Below, piece by piece: positions 1 through 8,562 of a DNA stretch of 64,000 nucleotides. Every line of letters begins with the position of its first letter. Position 1 is the first letter of the stretch. Origin of the DNA: an uncultured Clostridia bacterium. Lineage in GTDB: Bacteria > Bacillota > Clostridia > Oscillospirales > JAAYOS01. The stretch covers positions 1-64,000 of the forward strand of contig CANRJS010000003.1 in NCBI GenBank assembly GCA_947631015.1, written 5' to 3'. The position numbers and the translations under genes are program-made. The notes below the pieces were generated by a model that was not told the DNA's origin, made no database searches, and was given only the letters and a program-made list of their open reading frames with translations.

Positions 1-262
1 ACTTTTTGCGCGAGCAAAAAGTAGCGCAGGGGTGCGGGGCGGCACAGCCCCGCCGGGGGTGCGGGGGCAGCGCCCCCGCAAAGTGTCGGTAGAGCTCTGC
101 TCTACCTAGGGGCGCGGGGTCGCCCCCGCAGATTCCTGCGGGGCTTCCCCGCTAGAGGGGGTGCGGGGCGGCACAGCCCCGCGAAGGTGTCGGTAGAGCT
201 CCGCTCTACCAAGGACGCGGGGTCGCCCCCGCAGATTCCCGCGGGGCTTCCCCGCTAGAGGA
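1..262. repeat. GC-rich intergenic repeat, family A, at left edge
   Basis: There is no gene in 1-370. The stretch is built of short palindromic modules: a CTTTTTGCGCGAGCAAAAAG hairpin, GGGGC..GCCCC and GGGGGC..GCCCCC hairpins, and GTAGAGC..GCTCTAC hairpins. The same modules recur, in the same or inverted order, at 14044-14240, 14642-14960 and 18666-19033. The element may continue to the left of the window. Confidence 0.75.
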
Positions 263-370
263 GTGAGGATGCAATCCCTGCAAAGTACCGATGAGGCGCT
301 GCCTCATCGAGGGACGCGGGGCTTGCCTCGTAAAGCGGTCGCGGGCTTCGTCCGCAGATTGGGAGCGGGC

Positions 371-1891
371 TCAGCGCGCAGACGGTGGCTCGGGCGCATC
401 ACCGGGTTCTCCGGAAGGAGGTGTCGGAGGCTCACCGTCTGCTCCGTCGAAGCCGCCGTCCGGCGGCTCGGGCCTATCTCCTGTCTCGTCGGATGGCGGC
501 TCGGGCATCTCGCCAGGCTCGCCGGAGGGCAGTACCGGCGGCTCGCCCAGTCCTCCGAAGGGGCGCTCGGGTCTGCCGCCGTCTGTTCCGCCCGGAGCGG
601 CGATCTCACCGGGCACAGCCCGGCACTGAAGTACGCCGTCGGCGTAGAGAGTGTAGGTCTCATCGAACTCAAGCCCGGGCGATGTGAGCGTCACCGACGT
701 GCAGCGCCTCGAGGTGACGGCGCTCCACACGACCTCGTCATCCTCGTTCCTCACCTCGAGGGAGGTTCCGGCCGGGAGCGCCGAGGCAAGGTTCAGCTCC
801 AGATACGGAGCCTCGGAGTCGGCGGACACCGCGTCGTTCCGCGTGCCGAACGCCGAGAGCGTGCCGCCGTTCAGGTATATAGGGCCGTCGGCGTCGATGC
901 CGCCGTCCGGCGAGGTCTCGTTTGCCGCGGTCGTGACCGTCCCGCCGTTTATGACGATGAAGCCGTTCGAGTCTATTCCGTCGCCCTCCGCGCCGAGACC
1001 GGCGTTGACGTTGAGAACGCCGCCGTTTATCGTGGTTACGGACACGCCGTCCTCGTTCGTGTTTATGCCGTCGTTTTCGGCGGTGATGTTGACGATGCCG
1101 CCGTTTATCGTGAGGTGCAGCTCGCTGTCAAGACCCTCGTTGTCCGCGACGATATTCAGCACGCCGTTGTCGTCGCCGGAGATGTTCATTGACTGCTTTG
1201 AGTAGAACGCGCCGTCGTACTTGTGCAGCTTCTTGTCGGTGTCCGGTTTGTAGATGCACGCGACGTGGGAGCCGGTGAAGGTGTTCGTCGTGCCAGCGCC
1301 GATTACGACTTTCGCCCCGGCGGCGGAGGTATAGACATCCGGCGAGGCGGTTTCCGCGTCGGTGCTGCCGCACTCGTAGACGTTGTAGAATATCAGCGCC
1401 GGTGCGACGGTGCAGGTGACGTCGACGCCGCCGAGTATCAGCGTCACTACTGCGTCCGGGTCTTCCGCCGCGTCTTCTCCGAGATCGACGGCTATCTGAC
1501 CCTTCGGGAGAGTCCCGCGCAGGAAGTAGGTTCCCGGCTCGGTTATCGTGACGACGGTGTGCTCCGCCGCCTCCGCCTCGGAGTGCATGTCGGCCTCGGT
1601 GCCCTCGCCGTAGGTCTCGTCGGTGCCGTCATGGTAGTAGACTATCTCCGCGCAGACGTAGACGGCAGCGGACGCGTCGGAAGAAGCCGCCGCGCCGTCC
1701 ACGAGGACGCCGTCCGCGCCGAGTTCAATGAGCGTTGCGTCCTCCGGTACGGAGAGCTCCACCTGTGCGGGCACAGCGGGGGACGGTTCGGCAGAAGCGC
1801 TGGGGGACATGTCCGGGGACGCGCCCGGCGCGGGCGAACAGCCCGCAAGCAGCAGCGCGGCGGACAGTATGAATAGCAATGTTCTTTTCAT
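371..1891 (-). CDS. Cthe_2159-like carbohydrate-binding lipoprotein
   Basis: A 506-residue secreted lipoprotein. The start is the ATG just ahead of an AAAGGAAA ribosome site. Residues 1-18 form a signal peptide ending in a LLAGC lipobox with Cys18 as the likely lipidated residue. The middle (about 70-410) carries repeated short strands such as INGG, LNGG and NADNEG..SE, the beta-helix-like pattern of the Cthe_2159 family (DUF4353). Cthe_2159 itself binds acidic polysaccharide such as polygalacturonate. The last about 70 residues are a low-complexity tail of PEPP, GE and GD repeats, probably a cell-wall spacer or disordered tail. The gene stands alone, with its 3' end beside a GC-rich repeat island. 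Family assignment rests on pattern only; the ligand is inferred. Confidence 0.75.
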   Translation of the reverse strand: MKRTLLFILSAALLLAGCSPAPGASPDMSPSASAEPSPAVPAQVELSVPEDATLIELGADGVLVDGAAASSDASAAVYVCAEIVYYHDGTDETYGEGTEADMHSEAEAAEHTVVTITEPGTYFLRGTLPKGQIAVDLGEDAAEDPDAVVTLILGGVDVTCTVAPALIFYNVYECGSTDAETASPDVYTSAAGAKVVIGAGTTNTFTGSHVACIYKPDTDKKLHKYDGAFYSKQSMNISGDDNGVLNIVADNEGLDSELHLTINGGIVNITAENDGINTNEDGVSVTTINGGVLNVNAGLGAEGDGIDSNGFIVINGGTVTTAANETSPDGGIDADGPIYLNGGTLSAFGTRNDAVSADSEAPYLELNLASALPAGTSLEVRNEDDEVVWSAVTSRRCTSVTLTSPGLEFDETYTLYADGVLQCRAVPGEIAAPGGTDGGRPERPFGGLGEPPVLPSGEPGEMPEPPSDETGDRPEPPDGGFDGADGEPPTPPSGEPGDAPEPPSAR

Positions 1892-2129
1892 AAGGAAGGT
1901 TTCCTTTCGGTTGGGATATAGCTGACGGGAGGCAAACCCATAGTGGTTTTCGGCGGCGGACCCAGCCCGTGCGGTGTCTAAGCCCTTGGAAATACGGCAG
2001 TATTCCCGGCAGCTATGAGCATTATACATTTTTGCCTCTCCGAAAAAAGCGCGGTGCGATGAACGAAATATAAACTTTCCGTGAACCCGCGAAATGTGTG
2101 GATATGACGCATCCGAAATCCTTTCGGAC

Positions 2130-2158
2130 TGGCATATTTTGCGGAGGTATGTTATAAT
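2130..2158 (+). promoter_or_regulatory. Candidate promoter for the M24 peptidase gene
   Basis: TGGCAT, 17 bases, then TATAAT at 2153-2158. A short hairpin (AATAGCCGC..GCGGCTATT) follows directly, and a leader of about 165 bases precedes the ATG at 2329. The -10 is perfect and the -35 is weak. The rest of the gap 1892-2328 shows nothing else recognisable. Confidence 0.4.
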
Positions 2159-2328
2159 AGCCGCAGGGCGGCTATTATATTTGATTCAATGCCGTTTTGC
2201 TCCAGCTCTTCGAGCGGAACCGCAAAACGTGGCACATTATAGCACATCGCTCCGCAATATGTTATAAGAACATTAACATTACGTTGCCGGCCGCACGTGC
2301 GGCGAATGATTTTGAAAGAAGTGATCTC

Positions 2329-3417
2329 ATGCTTGACAGATCCAGACTTTATCGCATAACCGAGAAGATGCGGGAGAAGGGTATTCCGCAGATAGTCATT
2401 TCGGACTCCATTTCGATCTTCTACCTGCTCGGGAAGCGGTACCACAGCGGCGAGCGGATGCTCGCGCTGTATGTGAACGAAAGCGGCGACTGCCGGCTCG
2501 TCATAAACCGCCTCACCCCAATCACGGAGGATCTCGGCGTCTTCGTCCGCTCCTACGACGACGTGGAGGACCCGGTGGCTATACTCGCGGAATACGTGGA
2601 GAAGGGAAAGCCGGTGGGCGTCGACAAGACGTGGCCGGCGATGTTCCTGCTGCGCCTGCAAAAGCTCTGCCCGAGCTGCACGTTTGAAAATGCGTCCGTG
2701 ATAGTGGACAAGGTGCGCCAGATAAAGGACAAAGCCGAGCAGGAGCTGATGATAGAGTCCTCGCGGATAAACGACGCGGTCATGGCGGAGGTCATCCCGT
2801 GGGCGGGCAGGCACCTCTCGGAGCAGGAGTACGAGGCAAAGGTGCGCGAGATATACCGGGCGCACGGCATCGGGCGGGTCTCCTTCCCGCCGATATGCGC
2901 TTACGGAAAGGACGCGGCCGACCCGCACCACATGGGCGACGGCACACGTCCGAAGCGGGGCGACTGCGTGGTGCTCGACATCGGCGGCTTCTACAGGGAC
3001 TACGCCTCCGACATGACGAGGACGGTCTTTGTCGGCGAGGTGAGCCCGCGCCAACGCGAGATATACAACATAGTGCTCGAGGCCAACCTGCGCGGCATCG
3101 CCGCGGCGAAGCCCGACAACAGGATGAAGGACGTGGACGCGGCAGCGCGGAGCTACATCGAGGAGATGGGCTTCGGGGAGTATTTCATCCACCGTACCGG
3201 ACACTCCATCGGCCTCGAGGACCACGAGCCGGGGGACGCCGGCGCGCTGAACGACGAGATAATAGAGGTCGGTCAGTGCTTCTCAGTGGAGCCGGGCATC
3301 TACCTGCCGGACGAGGGCATCGGCGTGAGGATAGAGGATCTCGTCCTCATCACCGAGGACGGCTGCCGCGTTCTGAACTCCTACCCGAAGGACATCATCG
3401 TCGTGGAAGAGGAGTGA
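2329..3417 (+). CDS. Xaa-Pro aminopeptidase / M24 family metallopeptidase
   Basis: A 362-residue cytoplasmic peptidase of the creatinase/prolidase type. It has an N-terminal creatinase-like domain (about 1-130) and a C-terminal pita-bread M24 domain. The five metal ligands are visible: Asp in VLDIGGF, Asp in YASDMTRT, His in HRTGHSIGLEDH, Glu in VEPGIY and Glu in VRIEDL. Such enzymes cleave peptide bonds next to proline and use a two-metal centre, usually Mn or Co. The start chosen is the ATG after GAAAGAAGTGA; the open frame extends 44 codons upstream but without a ribosome site. The sequence does not separate aminopeptidase (PepP) from dipeptidase (PepQ). Monocistronic. Confidence 0.88.
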   Translation: MLDRSRLYRITEKMREKGIPQIVISDSISIFYLLGKRYHSGERMLALYVNESGDCRLVINRLTPITEDLGVFVRSYDDVEDPVAILAEYVEKGKPVGVDKTWPAMFLLRLQKLCPSCTFENASVIVDKVRQIKDKAEQELMIESSRINDAVMAEVIPWAGRHLSEQEYEAKVREIYRAHGIGRVSFPPICAYGKDAADPHHMGDGTRPKRGDCVVLDIGGFYRDYASDMTRTVFVGEVSPRQREIYNIVLEANLRGIAAAKPDNRMKDVDAAARSYIEEMGFGEYFIHRTGHSIGLEDHEPGDAGALNDEIIEVGQCFSVEPGIYLPDEGIGVRIEDLVLITEDGCRVLNSYPKDIIVVEEE

Positions 3418-3496
3418 GCGGCGGAGCGGCGGTGTGACCGCAGCATAAATCGAAGGAATGGTTCTTTTAAGAAAAACAACGTTTAAAGGAGCAAAT

Positions 3497-4174
3497 ATGA
3501 GTACAGAGAAAAAGACCGGAGTGATCTACATACTCACAAATCCGTCTTTCCCGCAGTATGTGAAGATCGGCTACGCGACGGACGTCAAACAGCGATTAGA
3601 CGAGCTGAACCGCAGCACGGCGGTTCCGTTCGCGTTCCGTGTCTACGCCACATACGAGGTGGATTCGGAGCTTTCCGACAAGAAGCTGCACTCGATCCTG
3701 GACAAGCTGAACCCGGATCTGCGGTCGGTGGAGGAGGTAGACGGCAAAAGGCGGGTGCGCGAGTTCTATGCCATGTCGGCGGAGGATGCCTACGCCGTTC
3801 TGGAGGCTATCGCGGAGATAAACGGCTACAGTCACAGGCTGAAAAAGTGGAAGGAGACCGCGGCGGAGCAGAAGGATGAGATCGCCGCACGGGAAATAGA
3901 CGAGGCGCACCGTGAACGTATGGCTCCGTTTACGTTTGCTATGTGCGGGATCGCTGCCGGGGAACAGGTCGAGTTCTGCTGCGCCGGGAACGAACATTCC
4001 GGAGAGACCTGTACGGTCGTGGACGACAGACATGTGAAGTACGGCGGCGAGACGTGGTCGCTCTCGGCGCTTGCAAAGCACCTGGCCGGGGTAAAGGTAC
4101 AGGTCGCCGGACCGCGATATTTCAAATACAGGGGAGAGTGGCTGAACGACATGCGCCGCCGCCTCGGAAAATAG
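3497..4174 (+). CDS. GIY-YIG (T5orf172-type) protein with RAMA-like C-terminal domain
   Basis: 225 residues. Residues about 8-90 match the T5orf172/MUG113 branch of the GIY-YIG nuclease fold: YILTNPSFP for the GIY-YIG core, VKIGYATD, and R33 in KQRLDELN as the probable catalytic arginine. Residues about 90-150 look helical and charged. The C-terminal about 80 residues (AAGEQVEF, DDRHVKYGGETWSLSALA, GPRYFKYRGEWLNDMRRR) resemble the small RAMA/DUF4357-like domain attached to restriction and methylation enzymes. The start follows AAAGGAG. It sits next to a tRNA cluster and an integrase remnant, which fits cargo of a mobile element. Nuclease activity and target are unknown. Confidence 0.72.
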   Translation: MSTEKKTGVIYILTNPSFPQYVKIGYATDVKQRLDELNRSTAVPFAFRVYATYEVDSELSDKKLHSILDKLNPDLRSVEEVDGKRRVREFYAMSAEDAYAVLEAIAEINGYSHRLKKWKETAAEQKDEIAAREIDEAHRERMAPFTFAMCGIAAGEQVEFCCAGNEHSGETCTVVDDRHVKYGGETWSLSALAKHLAGVKVQVAGPRYFKYRGEWLNDMRRRLGK

Positions 4175-4314
4175 AAAGCGGGTGCGGAGACGTGAGCCGC
4201 GAAACGGTTTCTGCGGACGTTGCTCAGAAGCCATTTTTATGCGGAACTAACACCAAACTAACACTCGAAAACGAACTCCATTTCTCCCACCGAAAAGTTA
4301 TAAAAAGCATGTTT

Positions 4315-4431
4315 TCAGCGTTTTCCGCGAGGCCGCGGGCGGCGGAATCGGTCAAAAAACTGCTCAAACGCATCGGCAAAACTTAGCTCTTGCGCCGCCG
4401 ACCTCACGGCAGGCATTTTAATTCTTCCCAT
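4315..4431 (-). pseudogene. Vestigial tyrosine recombinase N-terminus (truncated)
   Basis: A 38-codon frame with an excellent ribosome site (GGAGGTCAC, 8 bases from ATG). The start MGRIKMPAVR and ELSFADAFEQFFDRF look like the first helix of the SAM-like arm-binding domain of phage and transposon tyrosine integrases. The frame then ends in RRPRPRGKR and a stop, with no catalytic domain downstream. It lies about 105 bases from the 3' end of tRNA-Val, a classic integration target. It could instead be a genuine tiny protein. Confidence 0.4.
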
Positions 4432-4502
4432 TTTTGTGACCTCCTGATTGTCAAATATTTTAATGAAAATCAGGCGTTCACTCTTTTGCTGAACAAATAG
4501 AG

Positions 4503-4536
4503 AAAACCCTTGAAAGCACAAGACTTTCAAGGGTTT
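4503..4536 (-). terminator. Intrinsic terminator of the tRNA operon
   Basis: A 14-base perfect stem AAAACCCTTGAAAG / CTTTCAAGGGTTTT with a 7-base loop, immediately after the CCA end of tRNA-Val. It ends in a T run when read on the minus strand. Confidence 0.8.
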
Positions 4537-4613
4537 TGGTGGAGACTGCTGGACTCGAACCAGTGACCTCCTGCGTGTGAAGCAGGCGCTCTAACCAGCT
4601 GAGCTAAGCCTCC
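4537..4613 (-). tRNA. tRNA-Val (CAC)
   Basis: A full cloverleaf on the minus strand. The acceptor GGAGGCT pairs with AGTCTCC, the anticodon stem CCTGC/GCAGG holds loop TTCACAC with anticodon CAC, and the T loop is TTCGAGT. The 3' CCA is encoded. It is the last gene of a Met-Glu-Val tRNA run. Confidence 0.95.
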
Positions 4614-4643
4614 TAATATATCAAGCCTGACGGCGTGGTATCA

Positions 4644-4718
4644 TGGTGACCCGTAGGAGAATCGAACTCCTGTTTCCGCCGTGAAAGGGCGGTGTCTTAG
4701 CCGCTTGACCAACGGGCC
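4644..4718 (-). tRNA. tRNA-Glu (TTC)
   Basis: The acceptor GGCCCGT pairs with ACGGGTC (one wobble or mismatch region). The anticodon stem CCGCC/GGCGG holds loop CTTTCAC with anticodon TTC, and the T loop is TTCGATT. CCA is encoded. It is the middle gene of the three-tRNA run. Confidence 0.94.
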
Positions 4719-4758
4719 TCAATGGAGCGCGGGGCGAGGAAACTCGCCCCGCGTTCTG

Positions 4759-4835
4759 TGGTAGCGGCGATCGGACTTGAACCTATGACCTACCGGGTAT
4801 GAACCGGTTGCTCTAGCCAACTGAGCTACGCCGCC
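4759..4835 (-). tRNA. tRNA-Met (CAT), elongator type
   Basis: The acceptor is GGCGGCG/CGCCGCT, so the first pair is G-U. The anticodon stem ACCGG/CCGGT holds loop TTCATAC with anticodon CAT, and the T loop is TTCAAGT. CCA is encoded. The anticodon stem lacks the three G-C pairs of an initiator, so this is an elongator. The T stem ATAGG/CCGAT has one A-G mismatch. A CAT tRNA can also be the lysidine-modified Ile2 type, but the body matches elongator Met better. Confidence 0.9.
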
Positions 4836-4959
4836 AGCTGCTCCGCCAAAGCTCTTGCTCCGACGGGCAAGGTATATTATAACCAATAAAAGGCGGCTTG
4901 TCAACTATATTTTCTGTCTGCGGCCGATATTTTTTGCCGCTCGGCGGGAAAAACAAAGA

Positions 4960-5559
4960 CTATTCGGCTCCGCCGCCGAGCCAGCGCGTGAGGCCCGCGC
5001 GCCGCAGTCCGCCCTTCAGCGCCACGGCAAGCGGGACTGACGCCACAACGGCTATTACGGCGTTGACAAGCGAGGTCACGGTCTTGACCTTTGCGGAGAG
5101 CAGAGCCGTTTCGACCTCCGCGCGGAGGAAGAATATGTCCTCGATGAGTCCCTTGCCGACATACAGCGCGACGTAGGTGAGCGCGCCCGCCGCCGCAGCG
5201 ACTATCATCCGGGCGAGCTTCGCGCGGCCTTCGGAAGATGCGTAGCTGCGGATAACGCCGCCCGCGATGCAGCCGCACACAAAGCCCATCATGAACTTGT
5301 TGATGAAGGTTATGGGCGAGGACGCGATGTATTTGGGATTCGTGAAGTCGTAGAGCATCGAGCCGAGACCGGCTGCAAATCCGCCCTTCGCGCCGCCGAG
5401 CATGAAGCCCGCGAGCAGGCAGAAGATGTTGCCGAGGTGGATGCGGCTCACATCGAGCACGGTCGGGATGGGTATGCTTATCATCGAGCCGACAAAAACC
5501 AGCGCGCTCATGAATGCGATACCGACTATTGTTGTAAGCACCTTGTTGTTCTTGGTCAT
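4960..5559 (-). CDS. ECF transporter S component (substrate-binding membrane subunit)
   Basis: A 199-residue polytopic membrane protein with about six hydrophobic segments. The motif region HLGNIFCLLAGFMLGG followed by KGGFAAGLGSMLYDFTNP and ITFINKFMMGF is typical of the PF07155-type S components of energy-coupling factor transporters. Such proteins bind a vitamin or its precursor and share a common EcfAAT energising module encoded elsewhere. The start has GGAGATG upstream. No riboswitch is visible in the short leader, so the substrate cannot be inferred. Monocistronic, between the tRNA run and repeat island B. Confidence 0.8.
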   Translation of the reverse strand: MTKNNKVLTTIVGIAFMSALVFVGSMISIPIPTVLDVSRIHLGNIFCLLAGFMLGGAKGGFAAGLGSMLYDFTNPKYIASSPITFINKFMMGFVCGCIAGGVIRSYASSEGRAKLARMIVAAAAGALTYVALYVGKGLIEDIFFLRAEVETALLSAKVKTVTSLVNAVIAVVASVPLAVALKGGLRRAGLTRWLGGGAE

Positions 5560-5643
5560 CTGTCACATCTCCTTTGATGTTGTACACATAATATACTTTC
5601 GGCGCGGCGGGTTTTCAAGTGCCAGATAAACAATAAAAAGTAG

Positions 5644-5671
5644 TGTCAGATTTGCATTTATGTGGTATAAT
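5644..5671 (+). promoter_or_regulatory. Candidate promoter upstream of walR
   Basis: TGTCAG, 16 bases, then a perfect TATAAT at 5666-5671. If used, the walR leader would be about 370 bases and would contain the whole family B repeat island. The -35 is weak. Confidence 0.35.
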
Positions 5672-5689
5672 AGTCGCAGGAAATCGCGC

Positions 5690-6030
5690 GCGATTTCCTG
5701 CGAGTCGTCGGACAGAGCGGAGCTCTGCCGACGACAAGCGCTGCGCTTCGCAATTCCCACGCGGTCGGCGACCGCGTGGGAGCCCTTCCGATTAAAATGC
5801 TCGGCGGAAATGAATTCCGCCTGCGCAAATTCGACGCTTCGCGCCGAATTTAACCGCGCGAACAGGCGCGGAAGCGGCTTCGCCGCTCGAAACGCGACCG
5901 GCGAGAGGTGTTTTCGGCGACGTACACGCCGCCGCCGAAAATGAATTTAACTTATTTCGCCGCATACGCGGCGAACTCTGCGAGGCTAACACAAAAACTT
6001 TCGGCTCCCGTGCGGTTTTCCACTCGGGAA
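5690..6030. repeat. Mosaic palindromic repeat island, family B
   Basis: A gene-free stretch of nested hairpins: AAATCGCGCG..CGCGATTT, GTCGTCGG..CCGACGAC enclosing CAGAGC/GCTCTG, and CACGCGGTC..GACCGCGTG. These are followed by non-palindromic segments such as CCCTTCCGATTAAAATGC, GCGAACAGGCGCGG and ACTCTGCGAGGC. The same segments reappear in inverted orientation at about 59890-60540, so this is a dispersed intergenic repeat and not a coding region. Confidence 0.7.
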
Positions 6031-6048
6031 GATGCAACGGAGGTAAAT

Positions 6049-6741
6049 ATGAGCGAGAAAATACTTATTGTTGAGGATGAGCGTTCTATAGCGGACATCC
6101 TTGCGTTCAACATATCCCGCGCGGGGTACGAGCCCGTCTGCGCCTACGACGGCGCGGAGGGACTGCGCCGCGCCCTCTCGGACGACCCGGACATAATACT
6201 TCTCGACGTGATGCTGCCCGAAATGGACGGCTTCGAGGTCTGCCGGAGGGTGCGCGAGAGCGGCTCCGCCGTGCCGATAATCATGCTCACCGCGCGCGAG
6301 GAGGAGGCGGACAAGGTGCTCGGCCTCGACCTCGGCGCGGACGACTACATAACGAAGCCGTTCTCAATGGCGGAGCTGATGGCGCGGGTGCGCGCGAACC
6401 TCCGCCGGGGAAGCATGACGCCCGCGCCGGCCGCCGGCGACCCGGACGTCATCTCGGTGGGCGAGCTCCGCATAGACCCGCACGCGGAGGACGTCTTCCG
6501 CGACGGGAAGGCCGTCGGCCTAACGCACAGGGAGTTTGAGCTCATATACTTCCTCGCGCAGGCGCGCGGGAGAGTCGTCACGCGCGAAGACCTCATGAAC
6601 AAGGTCTGGGAGTTCGGCGGCTACGGAGACGCGCGCACGGTCGACGTGACGATACGCCGCCTCCGCGAGAAGGTCGAGACCGACCCGGCCGAGCCGGTGT
6701 ATATCCTCACAAAGCGCGGCCTCGGATACATGATGGCGTAG
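6049..6741 (+). CDS. walR: WalR/VicR-type response regulator (OmpR family)
   Basis: 230 residues. The receiver domain (1-120) has the acidic pair E9-D10, phosphoacceptor D53 in LLDVMLPEMDG and the conserved Lys in DDYITKPF. The C-terminal winged helix (about 130-228) includes LTHREFELIYFLA, TVDVTIRRLREKVE and TKRGLGYMM. The ATG follows ACGGAGG. It is the first gene of walRK-yycHI, the essential Firmicute system that tunes autolysin and cell-wall synthesis genes. The gene order identifies it as WalR rather than PhoB. Confidence 0.92.
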   Translation: MSEKILIVEDERSIADILAFNISRAGYEPVCAYDGAEGLRRALSDDPDIILLDVMLPEMDGFEVCRRVRESGSAVPIIMLTAREEEADKVLGLDLGADDYITKPFSMAELMARVRANLRRGSMTPAPAAGDPDVISVGELRIDPHAEDVFRDGKAVGLTHREFELIYFLAQARGRVVTREDLMNKVWEFGGYGDARTVDVTIRRLREKVETDPAEPVYILTKRGLGYMMA

Positions 6742-6801
6742 TCCGCAGACGAGGCGAAAAATGTTCCGATGAATCTCAAAAGGTAAGGAGGCGCCGGCAG
6801 A

Positions 6802-8562
6802 GTGTTCCACAATCTACACTTCAAGCTCGTGCTCGTGCTCGTGCTGCTGATGGTGTCGATAATGACGGTCGTCGGCACCTTCCTTCTCAACAGCGTTGCG
6901 GTGTACCATCTCAACGAATTTTCGGAGCGGATGGAGTCGGTGTTCACGACGAATACGGACTTCGTCTCCTCTCTGCGCCTTGCAAGCGAGGACCCCGACG
7001 GCGCGGAAGCGATAGCGGACGTGCTCGGCGCGTACTCCGGCACGCTCGGCGTAGACCTCTACAACCGCAACTACTTCGTCCTCGACGGCAGGAGCGGCGA
7101 ATACATCACCGGCTCCGACCCGTCGATAGGCGCGCGGCTCGACGTGACGCCGAACATACTCACCGCGATAGGCGGCGAGATAGGTTCGGTGCGGTCGCTC
7201 TCGGCGAAGTACATAGACATCGCCGTGCCGGTATCCGGCAGCGGCGGCAGCTACATAGTCTACATACGCGACGCGAAGATAAGCGCGGGCGAGCTTTCGA
7301 CCGAGCTCTTCATGATAATCCTCGAGAGCCTGATGTTCGGGCTCGCCATCTCCGTGCTGCTTTCGTTCCTGCTTTCAAAGACCATCACCACGCCTATCGA
7401 AGGGCTTATCCGCTCCGCGCAGGAGATAGCGGAGGGCGACTTCGAGGGGAGGCTGGAGGTCCACTCCACCGACGAGATAGGCACATTGAGCGAGACCTTC
7501 AACGACATGGCGGCGCGCCTCGCGCAGACGATGGCGGAGGTCCGGGGCGAGCGCGACAAACTCGACGCGCTGTTCCTGTATATGACCGACGGTGTCTGCG
7601 CGTTCGACCGCGACCGCCGCGTGACGCAGATGAACCCCGCCGCGCGGAGAATGCTCGACTGCGAGCCGGACGGCCTCGCATACGCCGACCTCTTTGAGGA
7701 GCCCGCGTGGGAGGAGCTTGAAAAGCTGAAGTACCCCGCCTATCGCGAGACGAACATCGAGCGCGGCGGACGGTCTATCGAGCTCTATCTTACCCCGATA
7801 GGCGAGGAGAGCGAGGGCGGCATCATGGCGGTGCTGCACGATGTCACCGAGCAGGCGAAACTCGACGCGGCGCGGCGCGAGTTCGTCGCGAACGTCTCCC
7901 ACGAGCTCCGCACGCCGCTCACGAACGTCAAGAGCTATACCGAGACACTGCTTGACGCGCCGGATATAGACGAGGAGACGAGAAGGAGCTTCCTCACGGT
8001 CGTCCTCGGCGAGGCGGACAGGATGACGCGCATCGTCTCCGACCTGCTCACGCTCTCGAAGTTCGACTACGGCGCGGAGGAGCTGAAGCCGGTGCGGACG
8101 CAGCTCCGCCCGCTCATAGAGCGCGTGGTGGAGGCCATGCGCCTCGAGGCGGAAAAGCACTCCCACGTAATGACGGTGGAGTTTGCGGAGGAGCCGCCGG
8201 AGATACTCTGTGACGAGGGACGGATAGAGCAGGTCATAACAAACATACTCTCGAACGCCATAAAGTACACCCCGGACGGCGGACGCATAGAGACGGTCGT
8301 GCGCCGCGAGGAGGGGTTTGTCTGCATACAGATAACCGACAACGGCATCGGCATACCCGAGGACGCGCTGAAGCGCCTCGGCGAGCGGTTCTACCGCGTC
8401 GACAAGGCGCGGAGCCGCGCCGCTGGCGGCTCGGGTCTCGGCCTCTCGATAGCGCGCGAGATAGTCGAGCGCCACGGCGGCGACCTCGAGATAAAGTCCA
8501 TCTACGGACAGGGCACGAGCGTCTTCATACGCCTGCCGGTGCCTAAGGAGGATGTGAAGTGA
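6802..8562 (+). CDS. walK: WalK/VicK-type sensor histidine kinase
   Basis: 586 residues, GTG start after AAGGAGG. TM1 is about residues 9-31, followed by an extracytoplasmic sensor (about 32-165), TM2 (about 168-190), HAMP (about 190-245), PAS (about 250-345), HisKA with NVSHELRTPLTNVKSY, and HATPase with the N box NILSNAIKY, DNGIGIP and GGSGLGLSIA. This is the WalK architecture with both an external and a PAS domain. It overlaps yycH by 4 bases, indicating translational coupling. It senses cell-wall status and phosphorylates WalR. Confidence 0.92.
   Translation: MFHNLHFKLVLVLVLLMVSIMTVVGTFLLNSVAVYHLNEFSERMESVFTTNTDFVSSLRLASEDPDGAEAIADVLGAYSGTLGVDLYNRNYFVLDGRSGEYITGSDPSIGARLDVTPNILTAIGGEIGSVRSLSAKYIDIAVPVSGSGGSYIVYIRDAKISAGELSTELFMIILESLMFGLAISVLLSFLLSKTITTPIEGLIRSAQEIAEGDFEGRLEVHSTDEIGTLSETFNDMAARLAQTMAEVRGERDKLDALFLYMTDGVCAFDRDRRVTQMNPAARRMLDCEPDGLAYADLFEEPAWEELEKLKYPAYRETNIERGGRSIELYLTPIGEESEGGIMAVLHDVTEQAKLDAARREFVANVSHELRTPLTNVKSYTETLLDAPDIDEETRRSFLTVVLGEADRMTRIVSDLLTLSKFDYGAEELKPVRTQLRPLIERVVEAMRLEAEKHSHVMTVEFAEEPPEILCDEGRIEQVITNILSNAIKYTPDGGRIETVVRREEGFVCIQITDNGIGIPEDALKRLGERFYRVDKARSRAAGGSGLGLSIAREIVERHGGDLEIKSIYGQGTSVFIRLPVPKEDVK

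Noticed and set aside
1..262. CRISPR array or rRNA fragment at the left edge
   Set aside because: The repeats are palindromic modules of varying length with no regular spacer, and no rRNA signature is present.
4199..4386. Plus-strand frame across the integrase-remnant region
   Set aside because: No ribosome site and no recognisable motif; the opposite strand has the ribosome site and the recombinase-like start.
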